A stretch of 64,000 bases of DNA from Citrobacter koseri ATCC BAA-895 (GCF_000018045.1 NC_009792.1:3224001-3288000), one strand, 5' to 3'. Shown: positions 1 to 8,011, numbered from the stretch's first letter. Numbers and translations: made by a program. Notes: a model not told the origin generated them from the sequence alone.

Positions 1-1
1 C

Positions 2-823
2 AAAAAGAAAATGTACGAATACATGGCCGAATTTAAGGCCGTACACATCATGCAACTGCCCAACAGCGCCAATGACGCCGCCTCCCGTGCGTTATGGAAA
101 GCAGAGATCCTGCGTCTGCAACAGGCTGTGGAAACGCGTTTTGGCCGCCCCATCAGCGAAGCCGCCCTGCGCGATGCGATCGTATTGAAAAACCGCGAAC
201 GCCGCGCGCTGGCCAATTTCTACCGCGTCGGCCAGCTTAATCCTCCTGCTCTTAGCGGCAGCGATATCCTGAAAGTGGTGTACGGCGCGACGTTTCGTTT
301 TGATAAAGAAGCGCTTATCGACGAGCTCAACGGCATGGCTGACCGCGTGCGCCAGGAGTGGCAGGACGGCAAGCGGCTGGACGCCCGCCCGCGTATTCTG
401 ATCACCGGCTGCCCGATTGGCGGCGCGGCAGAAAAAGTGGTACGCGCCATTGAAGAAAACGGCGGTTGGGTCGTCGGATTTGAAAACTGCACGGGGGCAA
501 AAGCCACCGAACAATGCGTTGAAGAGACGGGCGATGTCTATGACGCGCTGACCGACAAATACCTCGCAATTGGCTGTTCCTGCATTTCGCCCAACGACCA
601 GCGGCTGACGTTGCTCAGCCAGATGGTAGAGGAGTATCAGGCGGACGGCGTCGTGGATGTGATTTTGCAGGCCTGTCATACCTATGCCGTTGAGTCTATG
701 GCGATTAAGCGCCACGTACGCCAGCAGCACAACATCCCTTATATCGCCATCGAAACGGACTACTCCACTTCGGATATCGGGCAACTCAGCACCCGCGTCG
801 CGGCCTTTATCGAAATGCTGTAA
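2..823 (+). CDS. yjiM: YjiM, 2-hydroxyacyl-CoA dehydratase-type subunit (5' end missing)
   Basis: C-terminal part of an HgdB/FldB-family protein, the family of 2-hydroxyacyl-CoA dehydratase subunits that hold a [4Fe-4S] cluster. The frame is open to the window edge, so the true start lies upstream. Visible cysteine motifs are ITGCPIGG, ENCTGAK, the pair in GCSCISPND and LQACHTY, typical of cluster-binding domains in this family. A GTG start for the next gene follows after 9 bp. The neighbour is an ASKHA-type activator, which is how these dehydratases are normally paired, so the two probably form an enzyme and its ATP-driven electron donor. The substrate is unknown. Name taken from similarity to E. 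coli yjiM by memory. Confidence 0.85.
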   Translation, partial: KKKMYEYMAEFKAVHIMQLPNSANDAASRALWKAEILRLQQAVETRFGRPISEAALRDAIVLKNRERRALANFYRVGQLNPPALSGSDILKVVYGATFRFDKEALIDELNGMADRVRQEWQDGKRLDARPRILITGCPIGGAAEKVVRAIEENGGWVVGFENCTGAKATEQCVEETGDVYDALTDKYLAIGCSCISPNDQRLTLLSQMVEEYQADGVVDVILQACHTYAVESMAIKRHVRQQHNIPYIAIETDYSTSDIGQLSTRVAAFIEML

Positions 824-832
824 GGAGCGCCC

Positions 833-1600
833 GTGACGTATTCGATTGGCATTGATTCCGGCTCCACGGCGACAAAAGGCGTTTTGCTGGCGGAGGGCGT
901 TATCACACGCCGTTTCCTCTGCCCCACGCCGTTTCGCCCCGCCGATGCTATCCACGAGGCGTGGGAAACGCTAAGCGCAGGGCTGGACACGCGCCCGTTT
1001 CTGACGCTAACCGGCTACGGACGCCAGTTGGTTGATTTTGCCGATAAACAGGTGACGGAAATCTCCTGCCACGGACTGGGGGCGCGCTTCCTGGCTCCTG
1101 AAACCCGCACGGTCATCGACATTGGCGGCCAGGACAGCAAGGTTATTCAGCTGGATAACGACGGTAATCTCACCGACTTTCTGATGAATGATAAATGTGC
1201 CGCCGGAACCGGGCGTTTTCTGGAGGTGATTTCGCGCACCCTCGGCGCCAGCGTGGATCAACTGGATACGATCACCGACGGCGTTGAGCCTCATGCCATC
1301 ACCAGCATGTGCACGGTTTTTGCCGAGTCTGAAGTGATCAGCCTGCGCTCTGCGGGCGTTGCGCCAGAAGCCATTCTTTCCGGTGTGATCAACGCGATGG
1401 CCAGACGTAGCGCCAATTTTATCGGCCGACTGTCTGCCGGGGGACCTTTGCTGTTTACCGGCGGCGTCAGCCACTGTGCGGCATTCGCGCGTATGCTGGA
1501 AAGCCACGTTGCGATGCCGGTTTACACCCATCCTGACGCGCAGTTTGCCGGGGCCATTGGTGCGGCGCTGATTGGTCAACGCCAGAGAAAACGCGGATGA
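833..1600 (+). CDS. yjiL: YjiL, ASKHA-family ATPase activator of dehydratase
   Basis: A 255-residue BadF/BadG/HgdC-type activator. The N-terminal phosphate loop GIDSGSTATKG (residues 6-16) and the second loop DIGGQDSK (96-103) form the actin-like ATPase core. Cys122 (KCAAGTGRF) and Cys160 (SMCTVFAESE) are the two cysteines that in this family bridge a [4Fe-4S] cluster across a homodimer. The start is GTG at 833, 9 bp after yjiM, with GGAG (824-827) close upstream. It should use ATP to push a low-potential electron into the YjiM-type dehydratase. Its last 4 bp overlap the start of the DUF3343 gene, so the three genes are one operon. Confidence 0.88.
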   Translation: MTYSIGIDSGSTATKGVLLAEGVITRRFLCPTPFRPADAIHEAWETLSAGLDTRPFLTLTGYGRQLVDFADKQVTEISCHGLGARFLAPETRTVIDIGGQDSKVIQLDNDGNLTDFLMNDKCAAGTGRFLEVISRTLGASVDQLDTITDGVEPHAITSMCTVFAESEVISLRSAGVAPEAILSGVINAMARRSANFIGRLSAGGPLLFTGGVSHCAAFARMLESHVAMPVYTHPDAQFAGAIGAALIGQRQRKRG

Positions 1601-1848
1601 CGGAATATCTGTTTTTATTTCATTCGACGGTGGGCGTCATTCAGACCCGCAAAGCGCTTCAGGCTGCGGGAATGACCTTTCGGGTGGCGGATATTCCACG
1701 CCAGCTACGCGGCGGCTGCGGGTTATGTATTTACCTGCGCTGCCCCCCCGGCGAAGAAACGCGGTGGATTATCCCCGGTCATACCGAATCCATCTATCGC
1801 TGTGTGGATGATGGCTGGCACTGCGTAAAAACGATCGACGCCTGCTGA
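1597..1848 (+). CDS. DUF3343 small protein (putative sulfur/selenium carrier-like)
   Basis: An 83-residue protein whose start overlaps the stop of yjiL (ATGA). The pattern GVIQTRKALQAAG and RGGCGLCIYL fits DUF3343, a small ferredoxin-like-fold family suggested to handle sulfur or selenium because of its conserved Cys motif. Two further cysteines lie near the C-terminus. Its tight coupling to the activator suggests a role in cluster assembly or maintenance of the YjiM/YjiL pair. That role is inference; no biochemical function is assigned by the sequence. Confidence 0.75.
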   Translation: MTEYLFLFHSTVGVIQTRKALQAAGMTFRVADIPRQLRGGCGLCIYLRCPPGEETRWIIPGHTESIYRCVDDGWHCVKTIDAC

Positions 1849-1964
1849 ATTTCCCAACGCGTATATCTTGCCGGGCTCTCACACGCCCTCTATTTTTTAC
1901 TTTTTATTATCATTTACACATGTAATATAACAAACACAAATTAACGCGCTAAGTGAGAGCAAGT

Positions 1965-3155
1965 ATGGTTCAGGGCAATGCCGATTCAAACCGTCATGCC
2001 ATCAGTACGGCACTCTTCGGCTTAATGGTACTAACGCTGGGAATGGGGATCGGACGTTTTCTGTATACCCCGATGCTACCGGTTCTGCTGTCTGAAGGTC
2101 AGTTTACCTTCGCAGCGCTTTCCTGGATTGCCAGCGCCAACTACGCGGGGTATCTGGCGGGCAGCCTGTTGTTCTCCTTCGGCGCCTTTCACCTCCCCTC
2201 TCGCTTACGGCCAATGCTGTTGACATCGGCGGTAGCAACCGGAGGATTAATCCTTGCGATGGCGATATTTACGCAACCTGCCATCGTGATGCTGATCCGT
2301 TTTCTGGCCGGGGTCGCCAGCGCCGGAATGATGATTTTTGGCTCGATGATCGTCCTGCAACATACCCGTCACCCGTTTGTGATTGCGTCGCTTTTCTCCG
2401 GCGTTGGCGCCGGTATCTTGCTGGGCAACGAGTATGTTATCGCCGGTTTACGCTATACGCTTTCTTCCCATGCGCTGTGGTCGGGCGCAGCCGTTATCTC
2501 CACCGTGTTACTGCTGCTCCTGGCGTTCCTCATCCCTGCCCGCGCCCACGCGTTGCCGCCCGCTCCTCCGGCGCCGACGCATAATCCGCTGATGCGCTGG
2601 TGGCAACTGGCGCTGCTGTATGGCTTCGCCGGATTTGGCTACATCATCGTCGCCACCTATCTGCCGCTGATGGCGAAAAACGCGGGCTCGCCGCTACTCA
2701 CCGCCCATCTCTGGTCGCTGGTGGGACTGGCGATCGTTCCCGGTTGTTTTGGCTGGCTGTGGGCGGCAAAGCGCTGGGGCGTATTACAATGCCTGACGGC
2801 GAATCTGCTGATTCAGGGGGTCTGCGTCATACTCACGCTCGCCAGCGACGCACTGCCGCTTCTTATTATCAGCAGCATTGGTTTTGGCGCGACGTTCATG
2901 GGGACAACTTCGCTGGTGATGCCGCTGGCGCGGCAACTGAGCGTGCCGGGGAATATCAATCTGTTGGGTCTTGTCACGCTCACCTACGGCATCGGTCAGA
3001 TCGTCGGCCCACTGTTAACCAGCCTGTTAGGCAGCGGCACGGAGGCGATCGCCAGTGCAACGCTTTGCGGCGCTGCGGCCTTATTTTTCGGCGCCGTCAT
3101 CAGCATGATTCAACTTGTTAAGCAGCGGCAGTTTACGCAAAAAAGAGAATGCTGA
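1965..3155 (+). CDS. yjiJ: YbfB/YjiJ-family MFS transporter
   Basis: A 396-residue inner-membrane protein with about twelve hydrophobic segments and the G-x-G-R-F motif (GMGIGRFLYTPMLP) characteristic of the YbfB/YjiJ branch of the major facilitator superfamily. The second half opens after a Pro/Ala-rich cytoplasmic loop near residue 200. I chose ATG 1965 over the GTG at 1953 because GAGAG at 1955-1959 gives a usable ribosome site for it and none precedes the GTG. It is separated by 116 bp of AT-rich sequence from the dehydratase operon and probably has its own promoter. Substrate unknown; an efflux role is plausible for the family. Confidence 0.85.
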   Translation: MVQGNADSNRHAISTALFGLMVLTLGMGIGRFLYTPMLPVLLSEGQFTFAALSWIASANYAGYLAGSLLFSFGAFHLPSRLRPMLLTSAVATGGLILAMAIFTQPAIVMLIRFLAGVASAGMMIFGSMIVLQHTRHPFVIASLFSGVGAGILLGNEYVIAGLRYTLSSHALWSGAAVISTVLLLLLAFLIPARAHALPPAPPAPTHNPLMRWWQLALLYGFAGFGYIIVATYLPLMAKNAGSPLLTAHLWSLVGLAIVPGCFGWLWAAKRWGVLQCLTANLLIQGVCVILTLASDALPLLIISSIGFGATFMGTTSLVMPLARQLSVPGNINLLGLVTLTYGIGQIVGPLLTSLLGSGTEAIASATLCGAAALFFGAVISMIQLVKQRQFTQKREC

Positions 3156-3250
3156 AGAGCGCTGATGGCAAGCAGAGTGAACAGGTTGCCCATTAACAAC
3201 CCTGACATAGCAGGTTTACCCCTGCGCTTAACCGTGATACGGTCATTTTT

Positions 3251-3307
3251 ATGAATAAACAGACTGCGATTCCCCAACGCCATAACCGCTGGTGGCTGCC
3301 TGACTAA
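3251..3307 (+). CDS. Trp-Trp leader peptide upstream of trpS2
   Basis: An 18-residue ORF, MNKQTAIPQRHNRWWLPD, ending 101 bp before trpS2. Tandem Trp codons at 3290-3295 sit ten codons before a TAA, as in trp-type leader peptides, and a GGCGGC segment begins right after the stop. Two tryptophans in 18 codons just ahead of a tryptophanyl-tRNA synthetase are unlikely by chance. The ribosome binding site is weak. I infer that it senses charged tRNA-Trp; not verified. Confidence 0.7.
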   Translation: MNKQTAIPQRHNRWWLPD

Positions 3308-3362
3308 AGGCGGCACGGTTCTGTTTTATCCCCGTATTAATAGCCGCCGAAAGGCGGCTATT
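3284..3362 (+). promoter_or_regulatory. Putative trp-type attenuator of trpS2
   Basis: Four pairing segments can be drawn. Segment 1 is GCTGCC at 3295-3300, overlapping the Trp codons. Segment 2 is GGCGGC at 3309-3314. Segment 3 is GCCGCC at 3343-3348. Segment 4 is GGCGGC at 3353-3358. Segments 3 and 4 form a 10-bp stem with a GAAA loop (3339-3362). Segment 2 is identical to segment 4 and can pair with 3 instead; segments 1 and 2 can also pair, with one G-U. A ribosome stalled at Trp codons would free 2 to pair with 3. The U-run after 3:4 is poor (nearest is TTTTTT at 3385-3390), so the output could be transcriptional or translational. Confidence 0.6.
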
Positions 3363-3408
3363 GCGTTCCAGAGACGTCTTTCGGTTTTTTCACGTAAAGG
3401 AGTCTTTG

Positions 3409-4416
3409 ATGAACACAAAACCCACCATTCTGACCGGCGATCGCCCTACGGGCGCCCTGCACCTCGGGCACTACGTTGGCTCACTGCGCCAGCGCGTTGC
3501 TTTGCAGCATACCCATCAACAATTTGTGCTGATTGCCGACCTGCAAGGGCTGACCGATAACGGTACGAACCCGCAAAAGATCCGCGACAACATCCCGGAA
3601 GTGCTGGCGGATTATCTGGCCGCCGGGATCGACCCTGAACTCACCACGCTCTGCCTGCAATCCGCCTTACCTGCACTGGCGGAACTGACCATGCTGTATA
3701 TGAATGTCGTCACTGTCGCCCGCGTAGAGCGTAATCCGACGGTGAAAAATGAAATTGCGCAGAAAGGCTTTACCCGCTCGTTACCGGTCGGATTTATGGT
3801 CTACCCCATCAGCCAGGCGGCGGATATCACCGCGTTTAAAGCGGAATATGTGCCTGTAGGAGACGATCAGTTGCCGATGATCGAGCAGACTAACGAAATC
3901 GTACACAAGATGAACAGCCTGTTGCCTGCCCCGCTACTACGCCACTGTCAGGCGATTCTGAGCGACACCGGCCGTCTGCCCAGCATTGATGGCGGCGCTA
4001 AAATGTCAAAATCTCTCGGCAATACCCTGCAACTCTCCGCCAGTGAAGATGCGATCCACAAAGCGGTTAGCGCCATGTACACCGATCCTCACCACCTTAA
4101 CGTCAGCGATCCGGGTCAGATCGAAGGAAATGTCGTGTTCACCTGGCTGGATGCCTTTCACCCGGACAAAACGAAAGTCGCGGCGATGAAAGCGCATTAT
4201 CAGCAGGGGGGGCTTGGCGATCGCACCTGTAAAAACGAACTGGAAACCTGTTTGCAGGAGTTGATTGCCCCAATGCGCGAGCGGCGGGCAACCTATATTC
4301 AGGATAAAGGCATGCTGATGCAGATACTGCAACAAGGCAGTGAACGGGCGCATGAGGTCACACAGACAACGCTACGGGAAGTGAAACGCGGGCTGGGATT
4401 GCCCGTACTATTTTAA
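3409..4416 (+). CDS. trpS2: Second tryptophanyl-tRNA synthetase (TrpS2 type)
   Basis: A 335-residue class I aminoacyl-tRNA synthetase that charges tRNA-Trp. The HIGH-type motif is HLGH at residues 18-21 and the KMSKS loop is KMSKS at 198-202. It starts at ATG 3409 behind AAAGGAG; an upstream in-frame extension to 3361 runs through the regulatory hairpin and is not coding. Length and motifs fit the second, divergent bacterial TrpRS, which in some lineages gives resistance to inhibitors such as indolmycin. The upstream Trp-Trp leader suggests induction when tRNA-Trp is poorly charged. It is next to a tyrosine catabolic pair but has no evident link to it. Confidence 0.88.
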   Translation: MNTKPTILTGDRPTGALHLGHYVGSLRQRVALQHTHQQFVLIADLQGLTDNGTNPQKIRDNIPEVLADYLAAGIDPELTTLCLQSALPALAELTMLYMNVVTVARVERNPTVKNEIAQKGFTRSLPVGFMVYPISQAADITAFKAEYVPVGDDQLPMIEQTNEIVHKMNSLLPAPLLRHCQAILSDTGRLPSIDGGAKMSKSLGNTLQLSASEDAIHKAVSAMYTDPHHLNVSDPGQIEGNVVFTWLDAFHPDKTKVAAMKAHYQQGGLGDRTCKNELETCLQELIAPMRERRATYIQDKGMLMQILQQGSERAHEVTQTTLREVKRGLGLPVLF

Positions 4417-4524
4417 CGCTTGTCAACCCGGCGGCAGGGTTGCCGATCGTGTTACTCCTCCACATTTTGCAGAGTGAACAAAAAGCTTTACACCGCGCAC
4501 ACGATAAGAACGACGCGGCGATCT

Positions 4525-4552
4525 TTTACGCAATGCCTGCGCTGACTAAAAT
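4525..4552 (+). promoter_or_regulatory. Sigma70-like promoter of the micro-gene
   Basis: TTTACG at 4525-4530 and TAAAAT at 4547-4552 are separated by 16 bp. This places a start site near 4559, about 26 nt before the 25-codon ORF. Read by eye only. Confidence 0.5.
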
Positions 4553-4584
4553 AGCGCCTGCATTTTAAACAGAGGATTGTTGTT

Positions 4585-4662
4585 ATGTTGTTCTGGAAAA
4601 AGATGGTGAAGAAGATCGACGCATTCTCAACGTTGATTCCACCACGCTACTTCCGGGTGTAA
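4585..4662 (+). CDS. Free-standing 25-residue small protein or leader ORF
   Basis: A 25-codon ORF from ATG 4585 to TAA 4662. It is basic and aromatic: it begins MLFWKKMVKKID and ends with PPRYFRV. AGAGGA at 4571-4576 is a good ribosome site. A promoter-like pair lies just upstream and a perfect 10-bp hairpin follows 7 bp after the stop, so the whole is a compact transcription unit of about 140 nt. It could encode a membrane-associated or regulatory micropeptide, or be the coding part of a small RNA. I do not recognise it with certainty. Confidence 0.55.
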   Translation: MLFWKKMVKKIDAFSTLIPPRYFRV

Positions 4663-4669
4663 ATCCAGG

Positions 4670-4702
4670 CAGGCCTGTCAGCGACAGGCCTGATTGCTTT
4701 TG
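4670..4702 (+). terminator. Terminator after micro-gene, usable on both strands
   Basis: CAGGCCTGTC (4670-4679) pairs perfectly with GACAGGCCTG (4683-4692) around a 3-base loop, followed by ATTGCTTTTGTG. It also closes the minus-strand unit ending at 4678. Confidence 0.7.
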
Positions 4703-4812
4703 TGAGTTTTATTCTTGCGCAGTCCGCATTTTCTTAACACCACCACCCACACCCTCAGCCAGGCGTAACGATAAACCAGCGGATGCTGTAACCTGAGTAA
4801 TGTCAGAAACAT
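4678..4812 (-). CDS. Possible 44-residue ORF downstream of tutB
   Basis: Starts with ATG at 4812, 11 bp after the tutB stop, behind GGGAGG with good spacing. Residues 1-30 are hydrophobic and aromatic (MFLTLLRL, then RVWVVVLR); the tail is basic. The stop lies inside the terminator hairpin. The strong ribosome site and position argue for translation; the hairpin overlap and lack of recognisable relatives argue against. Treat as tentative. Confidence 0.4.
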   Translation of the reverse strand: MFLTLLRLQHPLVYRYAWLRVWVVVLRKCGLRKNKTHKSNQACR

Positions 4813-4823
4813 AGCGCCTCCCG

Positions 4824-6086
4824 CTAACGGAACGTCGGCAGTAAACCAAACACATCCAGCACCACCGTCAGATACACAATCCCTCCGCCGACAATCACCA
4901 GATTCAGCACCGTATTGTTACAGGGGGCGGTATAACGCGCCGTGGCAAAACGCTTACGGGACGCTTTCACCAGAAATGGCGGCAGGATCACGCTCCAGAT
5001 GGTAAACGCCAGTCCCGCATAGCCAATCGCGTGGACAAAACCATTCGGGAAAAAGAAACAGACGGCAGCGGGCGGGAAATAGGTCACCAGCGCGGTTTTC
5101 AGTCTGCCGATGCCGTTATCCGGGAAGTGGAACAGATCGGCAATATAATCAAACAGACCCAGCGTAGCGGCCAGCAGCGAACTGGCAACGGCAAAGTTAC
5201 CGAAAAAGGTCAGGATTAAATCCATATAGCGACTGGTAAACAGCCCACTGATGGCTTCCACAAACACATCAATATTGCCGCCTTTGGCAATGATCGGCGA
5301 AAACTCGGCGCGGCTGATATTGCCCATCGTCACCGCCAGCCAGAAGATATAGAGCAGCACGGCAAACAGGGTGCCAATCACGATGGAGCGCGTAATATGG
5401 GATACGCCGTGGGTGCCATACAGTTTCACCAGACTCGGCACATTGCCGTGAAAACCAAAGGAGATAATGCAGAACGGCAGCGTCATCAGAATATAGGGCA
5501 GATATTGCGTATTCGGCAGTGCGATGGCGACGCTATCGACCAGTTTCGCCACCTCAATATGGCCGATTAGCCCGGAGAACGTGGCAAAGAACGCCACAAA
5601 CTTACCGACGATCAGAATGGTGGTGATCCGCCCGACCAGCAGCGAGCTATACCAGGCGATTACGCCAACCAGCATACTGACGACAATAACGGAGATGTTT
5701 GCCGGGAAACGAAAACCGCTATATTTAAACACCGTCTGCGCCATCACCGCCGATGACCCGGAGATATACGCATAGGTTAAAATATAGAGTACAAAACCAA
5801 AGGCGATGCCAACCACGATATTCCACTTTCGCCCTAATAGATCCTGAGTAAAGGTGTTAAAACTGGCTCCGGCACCATAGTGAAGGTTCACTTCCACCAG
5901 CATCAGGCCGGTTAATAACATCATGATGGCAATAACGATTAGAATAACAGAGGCGCCGGGAAACCAGACTCCCGCCATCGCAATAGGCAGGGAGAACATT
6001 CCCCCGCCGACTACCGTTGCGATGACAAGCATCGTCCCGCTAATAAGTCCGGGGGAACTCTGTCGTTCAATGGCATTAATATCCAT
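4824..6086 (-). CDS. tutB: Tyrosine-specific permease (TnaB/TutB/TyrP family)
   Basis: A 420-residue inner-membrane proton symporter of the hydroxy/aromatic amino acid permease family, with about eleven hydrophobic segments. The N-terminal GTMLVIATVVGGGMFSLP helix break is the family substrate-site signature. It lies 106 bp downstream of tyrosine phenol-lyase on the same strand, matching the tpl-tutB arrangement known in Erwinia herbicola, so it most likely imports tyrosine for cleavage. A hairpin with a U-run separates it from tpl, so expression is probably by partial read-through. ATG 6086 is preceded by a weak purine stretch. Confidence 0.85.
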   Translation of the reverse strand: MDINAIERQSSPGLISGTMLVIATVVGGGMFSLPIAMAGVWFPGASVILIVIAIMMLLTGLMLVEVNLHYGAGASFNTFTQDLLGRKWNIVVGIAFGFVLYILTYAYISGSSAVMAQTVFKYSGFRFPANISVIVVSMLVGVIAWYSSLLVGRITTILIVGKFVAFFATFSGLIGHIEVAKLVDSVAIALPNTQYLPYILMTLPFCIISFGFHGNVPSLVKLYGTHGVSHITRSIVIGTLFAVLLYIFWLAVTMGNISRAEFSPIIAKGGNIDVFVEAISGLFTSRYMDLILTFFGNFAVASSLLAATLGLFDYIADLFHFPDNGIGRLKTALVTYFPPAAVCFFFPNGFVHAIGYAGLAFTIWSVILPPFLVKASRKRFATARYTAPCNNTVLNLVIVGGGIVYLTVVLDVFGLLPTFR

Positions 6087-6148
6087 GATAAATGTTCCTG
6101 TTGACTATTAATTATAATTACGGCTGTCATTTGTACATCTTCGGATAA

Positions 6149-6182
6149 TAAAAAACAAAAAGCCCCATTTAAAAATGGGGCT
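6149..6182 (-). terminator. Terminator/attenuator between tpl and tutB
   Basis: On the minus strand AGCCCCATTT pairs with AAATGGGGCT (6161-6182) and is followed by a U-rich tract (6149-6160). It lies 11 bp after the tpl stop, so it should reduce tutB expression relative to tpl. Confidence 0.8.
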
Positions 6183-6192
6183 ATCAATACCA

Positions 6193-7563
6193 TTAAATAT
6201 AATCAAAACGTGCAGTAAAGAAGCGCAACTGCTTAGGCTCATAAATAAACTTCAGCCCGCGAATATCCTCTTTATGCTTATAGAGTTTAATAATGCCATC
6301 GGCCACCACATCCATATGCGCATAAGTATAAACGCGGCGTGGAATAGTCAGGCGTACCGTTTCCAGTTTTGGCCGGTGGTGATCGCCCGTCTCTTTATTA
6401 CGCCCTGCGGAGATGATGCCACGCTCCATGCTGCGCACGCCCGTTTCCATATAGATGCTTGCCGCCAGACTCTGCGCCGGGAACTGGTCCTGGGTCAGGT
6501 GTTCGCAGAAGCGACGAGCATCGAGGAATACCGCATGGCCGCCTACCGGTTCAACAATCGGCACACCTGCCGCCTTCAGCTTATCGCCCAGATAACGAAC
6601 CTGCTTCACACGGTGCTCAATGTACTCAAACTGCATGGATTCACGCAGACCAATGGCCATTGCTTCCATGTCGCGCCCGGCCAGACCGCCGTAGGATGGC
6701 ATCCCTTCATATACCACCACCAGCTCTTTAGCCGCCGAGAACATCTCATCATCGTTCATGCACAGGAACCCGCCGATATTCACCAGGCAGTCTTTTTTCC
6801 CGCTCATGGTACACCCATCGGCGTAGCTGAACATCTCATGGACGATCTCTTTGATGCTCTTGTTCTCAAAGCCTTTTTCCTGCTCTTTGATAAAATAGGC
6901 GTTCTCTACGCAGCGGGTTGCATCGTAGAAGACTTTAATGTCATGCGCCTGCGTCAACTCCCTGACGGCACGCATATTCGCCATCGAGACCGGCTGACCG
7001 CCCGCAAGGTTCACCGTCACCGCCAGACAGATATAGGCAATATTTTCGGCGCCCTTTTCGTCAATCAGTTTTTGCAGCTTTTTAAGATCGATATCGCCTT
7101 TAAAGGCGATATTCAGACCGGCATCGTGCGCCTCATCACGGACGATATCCACAAAGGTGGCGCCATTTTTTTCCTGATGATAACGCGTGGTGGTGAAATA
7201 CATATTCCCTGCAACATATTGCCCCGGTTTAATCGCCAGCTGCGATAACAGGTTTTCCGCCCCGCGCCCCTGGTGAGTAGGAACAATATGTTTAAAGCCA
7301 AACAGCTCCTGAACCGTTCTTTCCAGATGATAAAAGTTTTCACTGCCTGCGTAGGCCTCATCACCAATCATCATCCCGGCCCACTGCTTATCACTCATGG
7401 CGTTCGTACCACTGTCCGTCAGCAGGTCGATATAGATATCTTTCGAGTTCAACAGGAAGGTATTGTAGCCCGCTTCCTGCATTTTTTGGATGCGCTCATC
7501 ACGCGAGATCATAGATACAGTTTCAACGCTTTTAATACGGAAGGGTTCTGCCGGATAATTCAT
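6193..7563 (-). CDS. tpl: Tyrosine phenol-lyase
   Basis: A PLP enzyme that splits L-tyrosine into phenol, pyruvate and ammonia. The 456 residues from MNYPAEPFR match the length and sequence of Citrobacter freundii TPL as I recall it. Lys257 in SGKKDC is the PLP lysine; Tyr71, Asp214 and Arg217 of the active site are present. An upstream in-frame ATG at 7590 would add nine residues, but the 7563 start fits the known protein and has GGAG before it. Downstream tutB supplies substrate. TyrR and CRP sites upstream imply induction by tyrosine and catabolite control. This gene is the best taxonomic marker in the window. Confidence 0.96.
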   Translation of the reverse strand: MNYPAEPFRIKSVETVSMISRDERIQKMQEAGYNTFLLNSKDIYIDLLTDSGTNAMSDKQWAGMMIGDEAYAGSENFYHLERTVQELFGFKHIVPTHQGRGAENLLSQLAIKPGQYVAGNMYFTTTRYHQEKNGATFVDIVRDEAHDAGLNIAFKGDIDLKKLQKLIDEKGAENIAYICLAVTVNLAGGQPVSMANMRAVRELTQAHDIKVFYDATRCVENAYFIKEQEKGFENKSIKEIVHEMFSYADGCTMSGKKDCLVNIGGFLCMNDDEMFSAAKELVVVYEGMPSYGGLAGRDMEAMAIGLRESMQFEYIEHRVKQVRYLGDKLKAAGVPIVEPVGGHAVFLDARRFCEHLTQDQFPAQSLAASIYMETGVRSMERGIISAGRNKETGDHHRPKLETVRLTIPRRVYTYAHMDVVADGIIKLYKHKEDIRGLKFIYEPKQLRFFTARFDYI

Positions 7564-7771
7564 TTTGTTTCTCCAGTTAACAGTGGTCATGTTCGTATTA
7601 ATGTGAAGTAAAGCATACCTGGTCCATCAATAAAGATTGATGGAATATAACTATCCGCCTCCTGATTCAGGGGGAGAAATAATGTGATGGCACTATGCAA
7701 GATTTAATTCATGAAGAAAATAGCTCCGTCAATATTCGCCATTGGCGTAAATCATAAAATCTGTAAATACG

Positions 7772-7787
7772 CGTGATTTAAATCACA
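7772..7787. promoter_or_regulatory. CRP binding site upstream of tpl
   Basis: CGTGA-TTTAAA-TCACA matches the CRP consensus TGTGA-N6-TCACA at nine of ten positions (it reads TGTGA-N6-TCACG on the minus strand). It lies about 210 bp before the tpl start, in a 737-bp non-coding stretch (7564-8300) that otherwise holds the TyrR box, a second CRP-like site and no recognisable gene. Confidence 0.65.
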
Positions 7788-7972
7788 TACCATTTTTTTA
7801 CTGACTCAATTTCAACAAGTTATTTTTTATCTTTTGAATTGCAGTTTCCCTCCAGACGCGGTAAAAGAGAGAAAGCAGTGAAAACTTAACTTTCCAGCCT
7901 CTTTTCCGCTCACATTGTCGATTTTGTATACCAGGCTATTGTGAGATTGCGATCACCCTCCGCGCTTAATTT

Positions 7973-7988
7973 TGTGACTAACATCACC
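7973..7988. promoter_or_regulatory. Second CRP-like site upstream of tpl
   Basis: TGTGA-CTAACA-TCACC, nine of ten consensus positions, immediately next to the TyrR box, consistent with cooperative TyrR and CRP activation. Confidence 0.55.
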
Positions 7989-7993
7989 AAAAG

Positions 7994-8011
7994 TGTAAAG
8001 TAAAGTTTACG
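7994..8011. promoter_or_regulatory. TyrR box (strong)
   Basis: TGTAAA-GTAAAG-TTTACG matches the strong TyrR box TGTAAA-N6-TTTACA at eleven of twelve positions. Known tpl regulation in C. freundii uses a far-upstream TyrR box near -260; this box, about 430 bp from the tpl start codon, fits that arrangement if the mRNA start is near 7739. Confidence 0.75.

Noticed and set aside
4424..4442. Hairpin CAACCC/GGGTTG after trpS2 as a terminator
   Set aside because: Six-bp stem but no U-run follows; support is too weak.
6175..7248. Long plus-strand ORF of 357 codons opposite tpl
   Set aside because: It is the antisense shadow of the well-supported tyrosine phenol-lyase gene.
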